From: Cacajao melanocephalus
Lineage: Eukaryota > Chordata > Mammalia > Primates > Pitheciidae
Reading direction: 5' to 3'
DNA: 64,000 bases
NCBI GenBank assembly: GCA_963573385.1
Contig: CAUYLG010071213.1
Coordinates: forward strand, 1-64,000
The notes under the pieces were generated by a model. The model did not search any database. It had not been told where the DNA came from and saw only the letters and a list, made by a program, of their open reading frames with translations. The position numbers were made by a program, and so were the translations under genes. Below are positions 14,547-30,644 of the stretch, one piece after another. Positions within the stretch are counted from its first letter, which is position 1; the number at the start of each line of letters is the position of its first letter.

Positions 14547-17086
14547 AGAAACACTGTTTTTTGCTTCCAGACCACAAAATAGACACATTCCACCTTGTGA
14601 TCTGTTGTGTTCCTCCTTGGACTCTCTTTAGCTGATCAGGGAGGCACCATCAGAACGCAGCCCACACTGATCTTTAAATCTTCCAAGGTCTTGTTGTCAG
14701 AGTACTAAATACTGTAACTTCAGGCGCATTCAGATTTAAACTCTTTTGATTCTTCTTGGTAGACATTGCATTTGCTTTTTGTGACGTTTAGTTCTTTGAC
14801 TTTGGTTGACTGTGAACAGGAAAATTTTGGAAAGAACAGAGGCACCTTTAGCTAAATGAAGATTTTTGAGATGGCAAAGATCAAGGGCTTCCTTTTAAGA
14901 TTCACTGGTGAGAGAATTTCCTAGTGAGTTGGGTACTAGAAGAATCGAATAGGTGAGATCAATGGAGTAGTAAAAGTCTGTTTAAGTAAGTCATGAGTTG
15001 AGAGCAAGTTCAACCAGAAACTCCACATTTATACAAACCACACATACACTTATGCAAACTTTTCTGGTAAGGCAAAGCCATTTTCAAGTGACTTATAAGA
15101 TATTTAAGGAAATTGGGCTGGTATAATTTCTCCGACCCTCGCTACTCCTCCCATTCCCATCATTGTTGTTGGTCTGGTCAGGTCCTGTTGTTTGAAACTT
15201 GTTATGTGAGGCTCTTTCCCACAGAGTTAACAGCGTCTTAACATATCCGGAAATAGGAAATTTGGTCTGAAAATCTGGATGGAATTAGGAGTGGGGCAGA
15301 CAGATTTCATGAACTAAGTTTGAAACATTTCATCTTAAAGTTGAAAATTTCGTGAACACATCTTGCAGATGGTTTTTCTACAAGGAGCCACTCTGGGGGC
15401 AGGTTGAGGAGGCATCCTCTCTGGCAGATGAGACTTTTCTGTTCCTGGGAAACTAACAACACCTAAAGGGGCCGCCTTGCTGTGCTCTCTCAGGACCTGC
15501 GGTTTCCGCTCCTCCCCTGACAGCTTTGGGTAAAGAACCTTTGTCATCAGGAGACTGTTGGGGTGCAGGTGAGGCAGCATGCTTTTAAACCCCGCCCCCT
15601 GTAGGCGTTACGTTATTTAAATAAAAAAAAAAATGTGGTGAGTTTCTGTTCATAACCACTGTAAGTAGGCTGAAGCAGTCCATTGCGTTCCTTTCAGTCT
15701 GGTGAAGCAGCAGTCGTGTTTCACAGATTTCAGGCAGTTTCTAAAACTGCACTTTTCAGCCAGCAAAACCAGAGCCCTCGTGACGCTCAGATCACCATTA
15801 GGTGCAGAACCTAAGATTAGTGAGTTTCTGTTTGCTGCGTTAGGATTGTAAAAGCGTAGAAGGTCCCCAAGATATCTGTGAATATACTTGGATATTAAGT
15901 TGCAGACAAGTGTTAACAATGAAACATGCACTATGTTCTTTGGAAATAAAAATAACTTAGTATACATTTAGAAAGGTCTGTGGGCCCCCCACCCCCACCC
16001 CCCAAAAAACCCCACCTGAACTAGATATTGCTTTTGTAACCAGAATCCTGAGTTATTTTGGACTGTGCTATTTACCAGAGTAATTAAAGATGAATTTATG
16101 TGCTGGTGCAATGAGCCCTGGAAGACTGTTTGGTTTGTTTTGTTTCTGGCAGAGGAAATGATGCCTTTGAGATGTATTGCAAAAATGTTGAGTTCTGAGG
16201 CCAGGGGTTGTCCCTGCCTGGCATGACCCACGACTGTCGAGAGCATGTGACAGTGGAGGGGGTTGGAATACCTGCCTTGGGGCTCCAAGCCCAGGCCGTG
16301 GCTTGTCCTCCCTGGCCCCTGCAGACTCTGGCCTGGGTAGAAGTGCCCTGATGGCTGCTTCAAAGTCAAAGGCAGAGCTTTCTGAGCCTTCACTTTAGAC
16401 TCTGCCATGTCTAGTTGGTTCAGAAAATCTTACAAAATGAGTCTGATATATCCAGCTATAATTAGTCACTTTACGAAAAACTTTTTAAAAGGAGTCTGTG
16501 CTATCTGGGTAGATTTGTTAGATCCAAGGGTTTTTACAACAATTCAGCCCCATTTTCTGCAGGCACACGCGTGAGAGGCAGTGGTGGATGCCTGTGGCCC
16601 ATTAACCGTTATATGACAGCAGAGGTTTGGGACTGTAGGGCAAGGGAGACCCAATTAGACGTGCAATGGCTTCCTTGTGAGTAATAGTCCATCGACCACC
16701 ATTGTAATGTCACCGAGATGTCCAGGTCATTTCTTCAGGGTCTGAAAATGTAGCCTAACCAGGTATGTGTCTGTAGTTCCTGAGCTTTCTAGGGATGCTG
16801 CCTATGAAGGGTCCTGACTTGCCACTGGGCCTGATGAGACCCCTAACCCCGACTGGGGTGGTTCTCGGGACTGGGGCAGAGACGGCCATCCACTCCTGTT
16901 GGTGAAATGTCTGACTTAACTGAAACTGGATGGGGCTGAGTGTTCCTTTGTCAGCTACGCAGCGATGGCAAGAATGAGCCACTATCATGGACGGTGTATT
17001 TTAATGTTATTATGTGGAATTTCATACAGTTCCCTCTAATAACGTAAAAGAAAATAACCTCATTTACCTCTGTCTTAAGATTTGCT
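14547..17086. other. No gene or recognised interspersed repeat
   Basis: A long stretch without Alu or L1 sequence. It contains a C-rich G4-type motif at 15985-16013 (separate entry) and unsupported frames up to 146 codons (15968-16408, minus). Confidence 0.4.
15985..16013 (-). other. Potential G-quadruplex motif (minus strand)
   Basis: Four C-runs of 6, 5, 6 and 4 bases are separated by A, A and AAAAAA. The complementary strand satisfies the usual G3+N1-7 pattern. Confidence 0.6.
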
Positions 17087-17090
17087 TGAG

Positions 17091-17676
<586 letters not shown>

Positions 17677-17989
17677 ACCAAAAATTAGAAAAAAACTTTG
17701 CTTGAGCAGTGTGCCTGGTGGAATATTAGGGATAATAACAGATTTCTGTGAACGTGGTTTTGACAGTGTTTATTTAAACCGAGAATGACTGCAGTCCGAG
17801 CCGAGCCTTCAGGTGTCTCCTTGGTTTTTAAACAGGGTAATTCTATCCTTGCGGCTTGAAAATGTCTGTTCAATTCTGAGGATTTTCTTGTATGTTTCTG
17901 TATGTATCACACCTAGAAACTGTGGAACCAAAGCCGTGATTTGAATACAGAATGTAAGCAATGTGGCAGTTTAAAAGGAATCACTGAAG

Positions 17990-18290
17990 GGGGAGGGGGA
18001 TGAAGAGGAGCTGGTTAATGGGTACAAACACATAGGTAGAAGGAATATGTTGTAATATTCGATAGTACTGGAAGGAAAGTATAGTTCACAGTAATTTACT
18101 GTGCATTTAAAAATAGCCAGAAGAGAAGATTTGTAATGTTTTCAACACGAAGATAATTGCTTGAGACGATCTATAGCCCAGTGACCCTGCTATGATCATC
18201 AAACATATTATACAGGTATCAAAATAGCACATGTACCCCCAAATATGTACCACCATTATATATCAATTAAAGGTTAAAAATAAAAGTGAT
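17990..18290 (+). mobile_element. L1 3' end fragment
   Basis: Landmarks of L1 3' UTRs are present: GGTTAATGGGTACAAACA, ATTTAAAAATAGCCAGAAGAG and CAAAATAGCACATGTACCCCC followed by an A-rich end. There is no coding part. Confidence 0.7.
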
Positions 18291-18418
18291 CATTGTGTCT
18301 GCAAACATTTTTGGTGCTCACAATCGGGGAGAGGGTATGATTCTGGCTTCTAGTGGGTAGTGCCCCTGGGTGCTGCTAACCAGCTCCTCATAATAAAGAA
18401 TTATTTGGCCTAAAACCT

Positions 18419-18825
18419 GTTAAAGGAAAAACCTTAGACAAATTAAATTTAACAGAGTTTAACCAAGCAAAGAACTATTCATGAGTCGGGCCGCCTGCGA
18501 ATTAGAATAGATTCAGAGAGGCTTCCAGTGCTACCACGTGGTGGAAGAAGATGAATGAACAGAAAACGGCGAGTGATGTACAGAAAATGGAAGTGAGGTA
18601 CAGAAATAGCCGGATTGGTTACAGCTGATTGCCTTATTTGAAGCTGATTTCAACAGTTGGCTGCCTGTGATTGGCTGAAACTCAGTGATTGGCACAAATG
18701 TGGGTTACAGTCTGTTTATATATCCAGTTAAATTACAGCTCATTATGTATAGAAAAACCTTTAGGCCAAACTTAAAATATGTACGGAGGCAGCTTTAGGA
18801 TAAACTTTTTAACAAACCTGATTGC
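18419..18825 (+). mobile_element. LTR-like interspersed repeat, copy A (family not assigned)
   Basis: It starts AAAAACCTTAGACAAATTAA and continues through TTTAACAGAGTTTAACC, GGAAGTGAGGTACAGAAATA and AACAGTTGGCTGCCTGTGA to CTTTAGGATAAACTT. It is clearly homologous to the minus-strand element at 59600-60496 in the same window, so it is a genuine dispersed element. Confidence 0.7.
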
Positions 18826-18833
18826 TGAGGTTA

Positions 18834-19215
<382 letters not shown>

Positions 19216-19216
19216 A

Positions 19217-19547
<331 letters not shown>

Positions 19548-19659
19548 CTACCACTGAGAGGTATAGAAAGCATTGGTGAAGAAGTACCCCTAGCTGCAGG
19601 GGAGGTGGCCTGTGTGGGGATGAGGCACTGGCTCTAGGACAGCCAGGCCTGCAGTTGCC

Positions 19660-19825
19660 ACCAGCTCACCCCTGGCTAGCCATGTGCTTTCAGACTCGTC
19701 CCTTAAAATAGTGAGAGTTTTCATGCTTGCAAAATAGGGATGGTAATTCCTGCCTAATGCAGATTGTTGTGAGCACTGAGGGAAATTGCTTGTGAAGTGC
19801 CAAGCATGCAGTTAGTCTCAACATC
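19660..19825 (+). mobile_element. MIR SINE fragment
   Basis: Diverged MIR with AAAATAGGGATGGTAAT, GATTGTTGTGAGCACTGAG and GAAGTGCCAAGCATGCAGTTAG. Confidence 0.6.
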
Positions 19826-20040
19826 TTTCTCTTTTCCTTCTGGCCTCTGCCAGTTTGGTTTTTGCTGATTTTATTCTGAGGATGAACACTGTCTGGCTCC
19901 AGCTGAATGCAGGAAGCATAAGTGAATCTTCCACTTGGGAGAACAGATGATAATAGCCCTGAGTGTGCTACCCAGATAAACTGTTTTTGTTCCCTGGGCA
20001 GAAAGCATCCATTTGCTTCTTGTTCACATGGTGGGATACT

Positions 20041-20736
20041 GTCTTAGTTTGTTTTCTGTTGCTTATAACAAAATACCTAGAATTGGATAACTTATAAAGG
20101 AAAGGAATTCATGTCTTATATTTATGGAGGCTGAGGAGTCCAAGATGAAGGAGCTGCATGTGGTGAGGGCCTTCTTTCTGGTGGGGACTCTCTGAAGAGT
20201 TCTGAGGTCACGCAGGGCATTACAGGGTGAGAGGGCTGAGCAGGCTTGTTCAGGTCTCTCTTCCTCTTTTTACAAAGCCAGCAGTCTAATATATCTATAT
20301 AGTTGAGACAGGGTCTTGTTCCATCACTCAGGCTGGAGTGCAGGGGCACGGTCATGGCTCACGGCAGCCTCGATCTCCTGGGCTCCAGTGATCCTCCGGC
20401 CTCCGCCTCCTGAGTAGCTGGGGCTACAGGCATAAGCCACCACATCTGGATCATTTTTGTTGATTTTCTGTAGAGATGGCGTCTCACTTTGCCCAGGCTG
20501 GTCTCTAACTCCTGAGCTCAAGGAATCGGCCTGCCTCCACCTCCTAAAGTGCTGGGATTACAGGCCTGAGCCACTGCGCCAAGCCAATAAATTAATATAT
20601 TAATGGATTAATCCATTCATGATAGCAGAGCCTGTATGACCCAATCACCTCTTCAAGGCCCCTTCTCTCAATACTGCCACTTTAGGATTCAGTTTCAACA
20701 TGAGCTTTGAAGGAGACAAATATTCAAACCAGCACA
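20041..20736 (-). mobile_element. MST/MaLR-type LTR, antisense, split by an Alu
   Basis: Antisense MST landmarks: GTCTTAGTTTGTTTTCTGTTGC at one end; then GGTGAGGGCCTTCTTTC; and after the Alu, ATTAATCCATTCATGA, CAATCACCTCTTCAAGGCCC and GAGACAAATATTCAAACC. Together they span a nearly complete LTR interrupted at about 20300-20588. Confidence 0.8.
20303..20584 (-). mobile_element. Alu inside the MST LTR
   Basis: Antisense dimeric Alu from GTTGAGACAGGGTCTTG to GCCACTGCGCCAAGCC, inserted in the LTR described above. Confidence 0.9.
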
Positions 20737-20936
20737 GATGTGTATTAAGCATGCACATGGTTATGACATCATATACACGGTATGCATACACTAATCTCAC
20801 ATACACTGCCTTCCCTTACAACAGCCTCTTGCGAAATTATCCAGCCTATCTGAAGCAGCTACTCTTGAGGGCCCTCCTGTCTGGTGTCTGTTCTTTTTGC
20901 TTTTTTGTGTGTTTTTAAACAACAAAAAAATTCTTT

Positions 20937-21056
20937 TTAGAGACAGGGTCTTGCTATGTTGCCCAGGCTGACTTTGAACTCCAAGGCCAGGTGGTCCTCC
21001 TGCCTTGACCTCCTGAGTGGCTGGGACCACAGGCAGGGGTGCACCACCACACCCAG
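20937..21056 (-). mobile_element. Alu monomer (FLAM-like)
   Basis: Single antisense monomer: AGAGACAGGGTCTTGCTATG to CACCACACCCAGC. Confidence 0.75.
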
Positions 21057-21479
21057 CTTGGGCTTTAATTTATATGGACAATTCCACGCCTACATCTATA
21101 GATACCTTCTCTGCGCTTACACATCCTGCTTTGTTCCAAACCCAGCCAGCTCCACACGTGAAAGGAAATGGCATTTTCTTCCAGATGGACCCTCAGTCTC
21201 CCCAGGATTTGCACTGTGACTCTCTGGTAGGGCAGGGCCAGCAGGCCACGTGGCTGTGCTCTGCTCAGGAGCGGTGTAGGGCCAGGTCTTCCTCGTGGTG
21301 TAAGGCTGACCAGCCTTTGGATGCAGACTGCCCACAGCAGAGAGCTGCTTCTCAGCCTGAGCTTGGCCCAGAGATCCCTGCTTCACATCAATGCTGTTTT
21401 CATATGCAAACCCATCTACCTACACCCTCGGAGTGGGCCTGTCACTATGCAAACCTGCTTGGCAGTATCTCCTGAACCA

Positions 21480-21620
21480 GAATAACCCCATGATCAGAAA
21501 TTCCACCTAGGTACAGGAGTGTGTACATAGGAGCACCAGGAGACACGTGCGAGAATATTGACAGTGGCATTGTCTGTCATAGTCAAAAGCTGGAAACAAT
21601 GCATGCTGCGAATGGCCCAT
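21480..21620 (+). mobile_element. L1M fragment
   Basis: Short match to the L1 ORF2 end/3' region pattern: GAAATTCCACCTAGGTACAGGAG, then AGCTGGAAACAATGCATG. Confidence 0.5.
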
Positions 21621-22149
21621 CTGAGGCAGGGTGGCTGGAACAGGGTGAGGGAGGTACACACATCCACACGCCTCATCTCACATCACCCGAGGCACGCACC
21701 CATCAGTGCCATGGTGGGCAGCACCCCTGGTGTCCTTACTTGTCAACTGTGTCTCTCCCTTGCTGAGGGAAATGGCTTTCAACTTGGTTAGGTACTCATA
21801 GGATATGATGCCACTTTCCTGGATGACTTCACTCAATCCTGACTCTCAGCTCGGGGGTGGGCTGGAGGAACACCCTTCTTCACAGCTAGTTGCCGAGGGC
21901 TTTTCTCATATTTGTGGTCTCCTCCCGCCTCACTGCTGCTCACAGTCACCTGCTTGGTGGATGACAGCTATTGTCCACACTGACTGGTGGCATAAGCTTG
22001 TCTATCAGTGGTTCTGAGGGCAGGTCACAGCTTTCTTCTCTCTCTTCTTGTACCAGTGGGGACTACAATCTGGGTAGTGCATGTGCTTTGCAGACTCATG
22101 TTTCCCTTGAATTTGATGGCACTAGTTGAAGATATAGACTTATAGAACA
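21621..22149. other. No feature recognised
   Basis: No gene signal or recognisable repeat. Short open frames only. Confidence 0.4.
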
Positions 22150-22393
22150 TTTTTTTTAAGACAGGGTTTCACTTTGTTACCCAGCTGGAGTGCAGAGGCG
22201 TGATCTAGGCTCACTGCAACCTCCACCCCCTGGGGTCAAGCTATCTTCCTAGCTCAGCCTCCCAAATAGCTGGGACCACTAGCATGCACCACCATACTCA
22301 GCTAATTAATTTTTTTTTTTTTTGTAGAGATGAGGCCTCACTGAATTGCCCAAGCTGATCTTGAATTACTGGGCTCACCAAAGTGCTGGGATA
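22150..22393 (-). mobile_element. Alu with internal and terminal deletions
   Basis: Antisense Alu with most of both monomers, but its 5' end is lost at CAAAGTGCTGGGATAG. Confidence 0.85.
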
Positions 22394-22469
22394 GAAACAA
22401 TTTGGACTCACATGTTGTTCATTGTCACCTACGTCAATTATCAAGATGACGTTCTGTCTCTATGATCTT

Positions 22470-22609
22470 CATATTTTTAATTTCTTTTGTTTTGAGATGG
22501 GGTCTTGCTATGTTGCCCAGGCTGGCCTTGAACTCCTGGCCTCAAGCAATCCTCCCACCTTGGCTTCCTGAGTTGCTGGGATTACAGGTGTGAGTCACTG
22601 CACCTGGCA
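22470..22609 (-). mobile_element. Alu monomer (FLAM-like)
   Basis: TTGAGATGGGGTCTTGCTATG to GAGTCACTGCACCTGGC, one antisense monomer only. Confidence 0.8.
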
Positions 22610-22611
22610 CA

Positions 22612-22742
22612 TTACTCCTAGTTTTTAGATGAAGAAATTGACTATCAGAGAGGATGAGTAATGTACCAAGAAATAAGAGCCTGAGCTTGGATTTGAACCC
22701 AGGTCAATCTGACCCAGATCCACTGCTCTTAACCGTCTGCTG
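22612..22742 (-). mobile_element. MIR SINE fragment
   Basis: Antisense MIR: TAGATGAAGAAATTGACTATCAGAGAGG region, then TTGGATTTGAACCCAGGTC. Confidence 0.65.
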
Positions 22743-23690
22743 ATAAAACAAATACACACACAGAGAAGACAGCATATCTGCACTTGATCCATAGGAAGGA
22801 CATTTTGCTTAGGTGCCTCTTCTCCTTGGTCTCCTCAGGATACAGCCCTGACATTTAGACCTGTTAATGTCTGGCCCAGAGGCCAGCCTCCCTCTCTCTA
22901 CCACCTTGGTCCTGTCACGGCTCTTCTGCAAGACTGAGCAGGACCAGGTCCCCTTCTCAGCAGGGAACTTACCTACTAAAAAATGGGAACTTACCTCTTG
23001 CAGGCCTCAACATGGCCCCATATTTCAATAAAACCCAGCACGTGCCAAATTGCAAGTTACAGAAACTGAAACAAGCCAGCTTGAGCAAGAAGGGGAGTTG
23101 GCTCATGGATACTGGATTCTTACATACAATCTAAGGGCTGTGGGGCCTCTCCAGGGCCTGGAAGCCAAGACATGTGGAGCCCTGGAACGAGTGTGAACGC
23201 TCCCTGCCTCATCTCTGCTCTCTGCAACTGCATTCTTCTCTCCCTCGAGACTGGATTTCTCTTCTCCTCTGTCTACATGATGGATGGAAGATGGCCGCTC
23301 CGGATCTCCCAGGCCTGTGTCACTTGAGCTCCAGCGAGAAGCCCAGGCAGAAACCGCAGCTCTCACTCCTAGTTCTAAGAGAAAGTGCTTAACCTACTTG
23401 GGGACAGGTCTCATCCCAGTTCCATCAGCTGTGGTTAGAGGTGGGGGTGGGGTTATGATACAATGGTGGTCAAGAGCCCCCAGCTCCGGTTGTGAGGGAT
23501 CAAAAGGGGTTCCTGTGAGCTTGGCTGATGCCTCCAATGTCTTACTGCAAACAGGACACCACAGAACACAGGCATATGGTGACAAGCGAGGTGTGTTCCT
23601 GTGGACGTGTGTTTCCGTTAAGGCAGATGTGCTGTTGCCTCCCTCTTACTTCAGTGAGGGGCACTCCCCTGCCAGTCTTTCAGGATCAAA
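22743..23690. other. No gene recognised
   Basis: No assigned repeat. A 253-codon open stretch starting at 23284 overlaps the downstream L2 and carries no recognisable domain. Confidence 0.4.
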
Positions 23691-23699
23691 GTGCTGGTG

Positions 23700-24010
23700 T
23701 TATCTTTGCCTCACCCCCATCCTTTATTCTGTGTCTCCATCGCTCATCAAGTCCATTGTTTGGAAATGCCTTTTGGATTCATTCTTTCTTCTCCATCTGA
23801 CCCACACAGACACTGCCCTCTGCCAGCCTCTAGTCCCCTCACATCTCCGTGTCTGCCACAGGGCCTTGGCTGGTCCCCCTCTTCCTGAGTGGCCACTCTG
23901 TGTATCTCTCCCCAGCTGCTCCATCGCACATCGTTGGAATATATCACTGTTCCCTTGCATAGCAGCTCCCTTCCCACCAAATAACTCCCACACTCCTTAT
24001 CCTAGCATTT
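23700..24010 (+). mobile_element. L2 LINE 3' fragment
   Basis: The L2-type segment CATCTCCGTGTCTGCCACAGGGCC followed by CTTCCTGAGTGGCCA resembles the conserved 'CTGGGCCTTTGCACATGCTGTTCC' region of L2. Confidence 0.5.
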
Positions 24011-24240
24011 ATGGCTCAGGCAGAAGTAGCTCCTCCTTCTTCTGAATATTACTCCCTCCCTCTTCCAGCCCTATTTCATCTGTGCCTTTCCTAGGGAATT
24101 TATAGAACTTGTAAAGGTATTTACATACATGTCTTAAGGGCAACCCAAAATGTTCTGCGATTAAGGGATGAATCCATGTTTGGTCCATTTCTTCATCCCC
24201 TAAGTTATCTGGCACAGTTTCTAGAAGGAATGACACAGGA

Positions 24241-24440
24241 GCTAACAGTTACTGTATATTAAACCTGGTGAAAGAATGTTGGGTTATGCATTTAAAATCC
24301 TTACAGCAACCCTTCAAAGTAGGTATGTGATTAACTCCTTCTTATGGAGGAGGAAATAGAAATTTGGTGAAGCTACTTGCCCAGGATCTCACTGAAGTGG
24401 CAGAGCTGGAAGATGAAGGATTGAATGACTTTCCAGGCTG
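24241..24440 (-). mobile_element. MIR SINE
   Basis: Antisense MIR landmarks: TCCTTACAGCAACCCTTCAAAGTAGG, then GAAGCTACTTGCCCAGGATCTCAC and AGTGGCAGAGCTGG. Confidence 0.7.
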
Positions 24441-24653
24441 TCCATACCTGGGGGCTGCATAGTTGACCTGCTCTTATTTTCTCAACAAGAAGCCTCTATG
24501 AACTAGGATTCAGGCAACATGACAAAGCCAGCTAGTGGTCAGGCTGGAGTTAGAGTCCCTCCTACAAGAAGACATTCACCAGTTCAGAATGCCCCATCCC
24601 AGTGACTAGTTTCTTTCTGCCATCCTCAAAACTACCACCACACCATTTTCCCT

Positions 24654-24928
24654 TTCTTTTTTTCACTCTGTCCCCTAGTCTGGGGTGCAGCGGTGCGATC
24701 ATGGCTTACTTGACCTCCTGGGCTCAAGTGGTCCTGTGCTTTAGCCTCCCAATTAGCTGGGACTACAGGCGAGACACTACACCCAACTCATGTTTTTTGT
24801 TTTTGTTTTTTAGAGTTGGGGTCTTACTATGTTGCCTAGGCTGGTCTTGAACTCCTGGCCTCAAGCCGTCCTCCTGCTTCAGCTTCCCAAAGTGTTGGGA
24901 TTACAGGCATGAGCCATTGCACCTGGCC
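24654..24928 (-). mobile_element. Alu
   Basis: Antisense Alu with a diverged left part (CTCTGTCCCCTAGTCTGGGG) ending GAGCCATTGCACCTGGCC. Confidence 0.88.
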
Positions 24929-26840
<1,912 letters not shown>

Positions 26841-27134
26841 CCAGTGAATTTTAAAATTATAATCAGCCCTGGTCTCCTCATCCGATCAATCACCAAGTCC
26901 TGGTGACTCAACTTTCCTTTTCTTTCTGGTTGGCCAGCCCTTCTATCTGTGGGACACGTGATGACTCCTCCTCTAGGACTTGTTCTCTAAAGGGAGTGAC
27001 CTGTATTCTGAAGGTATTTGTGGAAATGTCCCCATACAGGAGACCGGCAGTTTTGGTCAAGTTTTTTTTACATACCCTTCGGTTTGCTATGTGGCCCTGA
27101 GAAAGTAATACATTAAGGTATTACATGAGATGCT

Positions 27135-27340
27135 TTCTGTATTAGTTTGCTGTTACTTCATAATAATCTACCTCCAAACTCGTGACTAATGCAACAGTTA
27201 ATTATTTAGCATACACCTGAGGGGTGGCTGAAGTTGACTGACCTAAGTGAGACCAGGCTAGGGGACTCTGTGGACTTCCTCATGTATCCGCAGGTGGGCT
27301 GGGAGCTTGGGCTGTGCTCAGCTAGGGCAACTCTGCTCCA
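27135..27340 (-). mobile_element. Possible MLT1-like LTR fragment
   Basis: TGTATTAGTTTGCTGTTACTTC followed by AACAGTTAATTATTTAGC and a GGCTGGGAGCTTGGGCTG segment resembles antisense MLT1. It is strongly diverged. Confidence 0.35.
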
Positions 27341-27557
27341 GGTTTCCTGTCCTCCATAAAGGAGGCCCAGCCCAGCCAGTTCTCAGGGTGATGCTGATTC
27401 TGCTTCTGTTCAGCTGTTGTCTCTTGGTGAAGTCACCATCATTGCTTGCCTGGAAGCCACCCAATGCCCCACTCCTCCAAAAAGCTGGTCTCCCTGCATC
27501 TCCCCCAGTGTATCCCCTCAAAAGCAGACAATGTGACCTTTTAAAAAATACAAACCT

Positions 27558-28041
<484 letters not shown>

Positions 28042-28059
28042 ATGTGGAAAGGTCCCTCT

Positions 28060-28415
28060 TCCTTGCCTGCCGCCATCCCAGACTCCCTTTAGTTCTTTGC
28101 ACTCCATTAAGGGCATGTGCTGTTCCTCCTGCCTAGAGAGCCCATCTCTCCACCTTCACACACCCAATCCTCATCGTTAATTCACAAGTGAAAGTATCCC
28201 CTCCCCAGGGAGCCCTTCCCTGGCCCTTCCCATCAACTCAGGCAGGACTCATATTTTCCCCTTCGTAACATTCATAAGACTTCATTTTCTTCTTGGATTT
28301 CCCTGCTAGCTACAGGCTCTGAGCAGATAGGTCTGTGTTGTTCACTGGTTGCTCCCTGGCACCTGGCCCTAGTTGGCCTTGGTCAATACTGAGTGAACAA
28401 ATCGATGAGTGAAAT
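28060..28415 (+). mobile_element. L2 LINE 3' end
   Basis: CCTCCTGCCTAGAGAGCCC, then GCTACAGGCTCTGAGCAGA, and the terminal ACTGAGTGAACAAATCGATGAG segment typical of L2 3' ends. Confidence 0.55.
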
Positions 28416-30640
28416 GGGCTTAGGGGAAAGGCCCTGGCTCTGTACATGATCTGCGGATGTTCAGGCTCTTAGTTTTAACACCTGGAGATTTGGGGGTTGG
28501 ACTAGGTGAGCTCTGTCCCTTTTGCTCCCAGATGCTGGATTGGACAGTGGGTTGTATGGTGGGGTTTGAGATAATGGGTGAGGCTGTAGATGAAGGGAGT
28601 TGAAGGTAGCAGTACTTAGCAGCAGGACAGAGTACACCTAAAGCAATCTAGCCAATTCTTTCAGTTCCACAATCCAGATTCCAACAGCCATCAGAACACC
28701 ACAGCCCTGCACTTGGCCATGCAAGATTTCTCGGCTACTATGTGATAACAGCCAGCCCAGCCCAGAGCCATCTCTGAATGTCTAGGGGATAGCCTTGCTC
28801 AGCCAATGTGTTTTGCCTGGGAAGTTAACTAATGGTATTATTTCTCACTTGCTAAATGTTGGCACTGCAAAGTGATCTTCAGACCCTAGCCTGGATCCTA
28901 TCTTCAGAGCAGGCACAAGTTCTAGAGAGTTCTGTGAAGCTGGCCATGATGGCTGGTGTTTCCCATAGTCCCCTCAGCTGGGGCATAGTCAAGGAGGTGA
29001 AATGCTTCCCTAGAGGAACACCAGGGATCATCCCCATGGGAATGCCACTTCATTCAAAGCTCTAGCTTAGGTCATCTGAGTTGCGGTCAATCTTGGGTTG
29101 TCTGAGTTGGGGAGTACCCAGTGCCAGGCTCTGCCTGCCAGATACACACCTGAAGTGTGGAGGACCAAGGCCTCTGTTTGTGGCATTTCCTGCCACAGAA
29201 TTTGGATTTATATCTTTCTGCAGATTCCAAATGCATAATTTTATCTGAGTTACAAAAATTAAGTTTTGCAAGGCTTTGGGCATGTTCAAAAACCCATTTA
29301 TCCGGTTTAATGACCAGAAAAGCAACCTGCTGTTACAGCCTGCAGGCCACATTAAGTTTGGGTGGACTGTCTCTTCGCCTAAAACTGGGGGAGTGGGAGA
29401 AGTCTCCTATGGAGCTGTTATCTTGCTAGCAATTTGATACCTTTAGTACGGAGGTTCAAATCTGGACTTTGGTTTCCAAGTAGCTTAAATATAAATTGGC
29501 AGTGGCATCTGTTAGTACTGAAGGTTGAATGCATTCGCTGCTGAGTGACCACGAACTCCACTGATGCAGGATGGAAAACCTGAGCCAGAGCTCCATGCAG
29601 GGCTGGGCTGGGCAGCTCTGCCCTGTGACAGTTTTACTGCAAATAGAATGGCTACACGTTACATCTATTTGAATGCATCATTGCAGCAAATCTATGTTCT
29701 CTAGAAGAGACCAGAAGACATGAATTCAAACATAAGGGTGAGAAGAACGTGGGCTCAGCCTGCACGTGCTCACTCCCATGACTGTGAGAGTTAAATGAGG
29801 GGGTGACAGTGCTGCAGCTATTCTGGGACCGGTGCTATTTATATAAGCCTGTTCCAAACCTTAACACACAGATACGGAATCCACTCAGCACTGTATGCAA
29901 AGGGAAACAAGAGATCGCTCTGACGGGGTCTGGTCCCTCCTAAACTCCCCAGATGACAAGCAAGTTATTTAATACGTTCTTTCTATGTTTGGAATGAGTG
30001 TGTTTTCAAGAATAACAGCATACCAACAATATCTTTATTACTTGTAATATACTTAAAGGGCAAGGGCCCCCAAATGGCTAAACATTAAAAAACACTGGGA
30101 GAGCTTTAGAAAGAGAGAAAAATGATCATGCCTCACCCCTCACTTAACTGAGTCAGAATCTGCAGAGATGTCTTTTGAAAAAGCTCTCCAACTCTCCAGG
30201 TGCTTCAGTCCACCAGCCAGGTTTGGGCAAGTGCTGCCCAGCATGTCCCAGGCTCCAGGGTGTGGGGGTCATCACAGGCTTGGGTCAGGCTGGGGCTCTC
30301 ATTCACCAGGTGTGGGGAGGGGCTTGAGCCTGCGTTTCCAGTAAGCTCCCAGGTGCGGCTGAGCTTGCTGATCCACAGTGCTCCATCTCTGAGTGTGCAC
30401 CTATACATACATCACCTTTGTTGTACTAAGGCCAGGTATGAGTTGCAGGGTGCACCTTGTACCCCCGTAGCCCTGCCCTACTCCACACTGTCCCCAGTCT
30501 CAAGTGGTGTTTGGACTTGCTTTTGCCAAGGCAGTTCTCAGCTCAGGGTTGAACCCTCCCTGTGGGCCCCCCACAGCCCTCTTCAGGTCCTGTATCAGTA
30601 GGAAATGAAAATGCATTAATCGGGAGGGGTTTATCTGGTG
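28416..30640. other. Intergenic DNA before the LYRM4 3' end
   Basis: No gene was recognised. A diverged MER5-like segment may lie at about 30080-30240 (AGAGCTTTAGAAAGAGAG, ACTGAGTCAGAATCTGCAGAG), with low confidence. Confidence 0.35.
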
Positions 30641-30644
30641 TGAA

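Noticed and set aside
23284..24045. 253-codon plus-strand frame
   Set aside because: It has no recognisable domain, partly overlaps L2 sequence, and has competing frames on the opposite strand.
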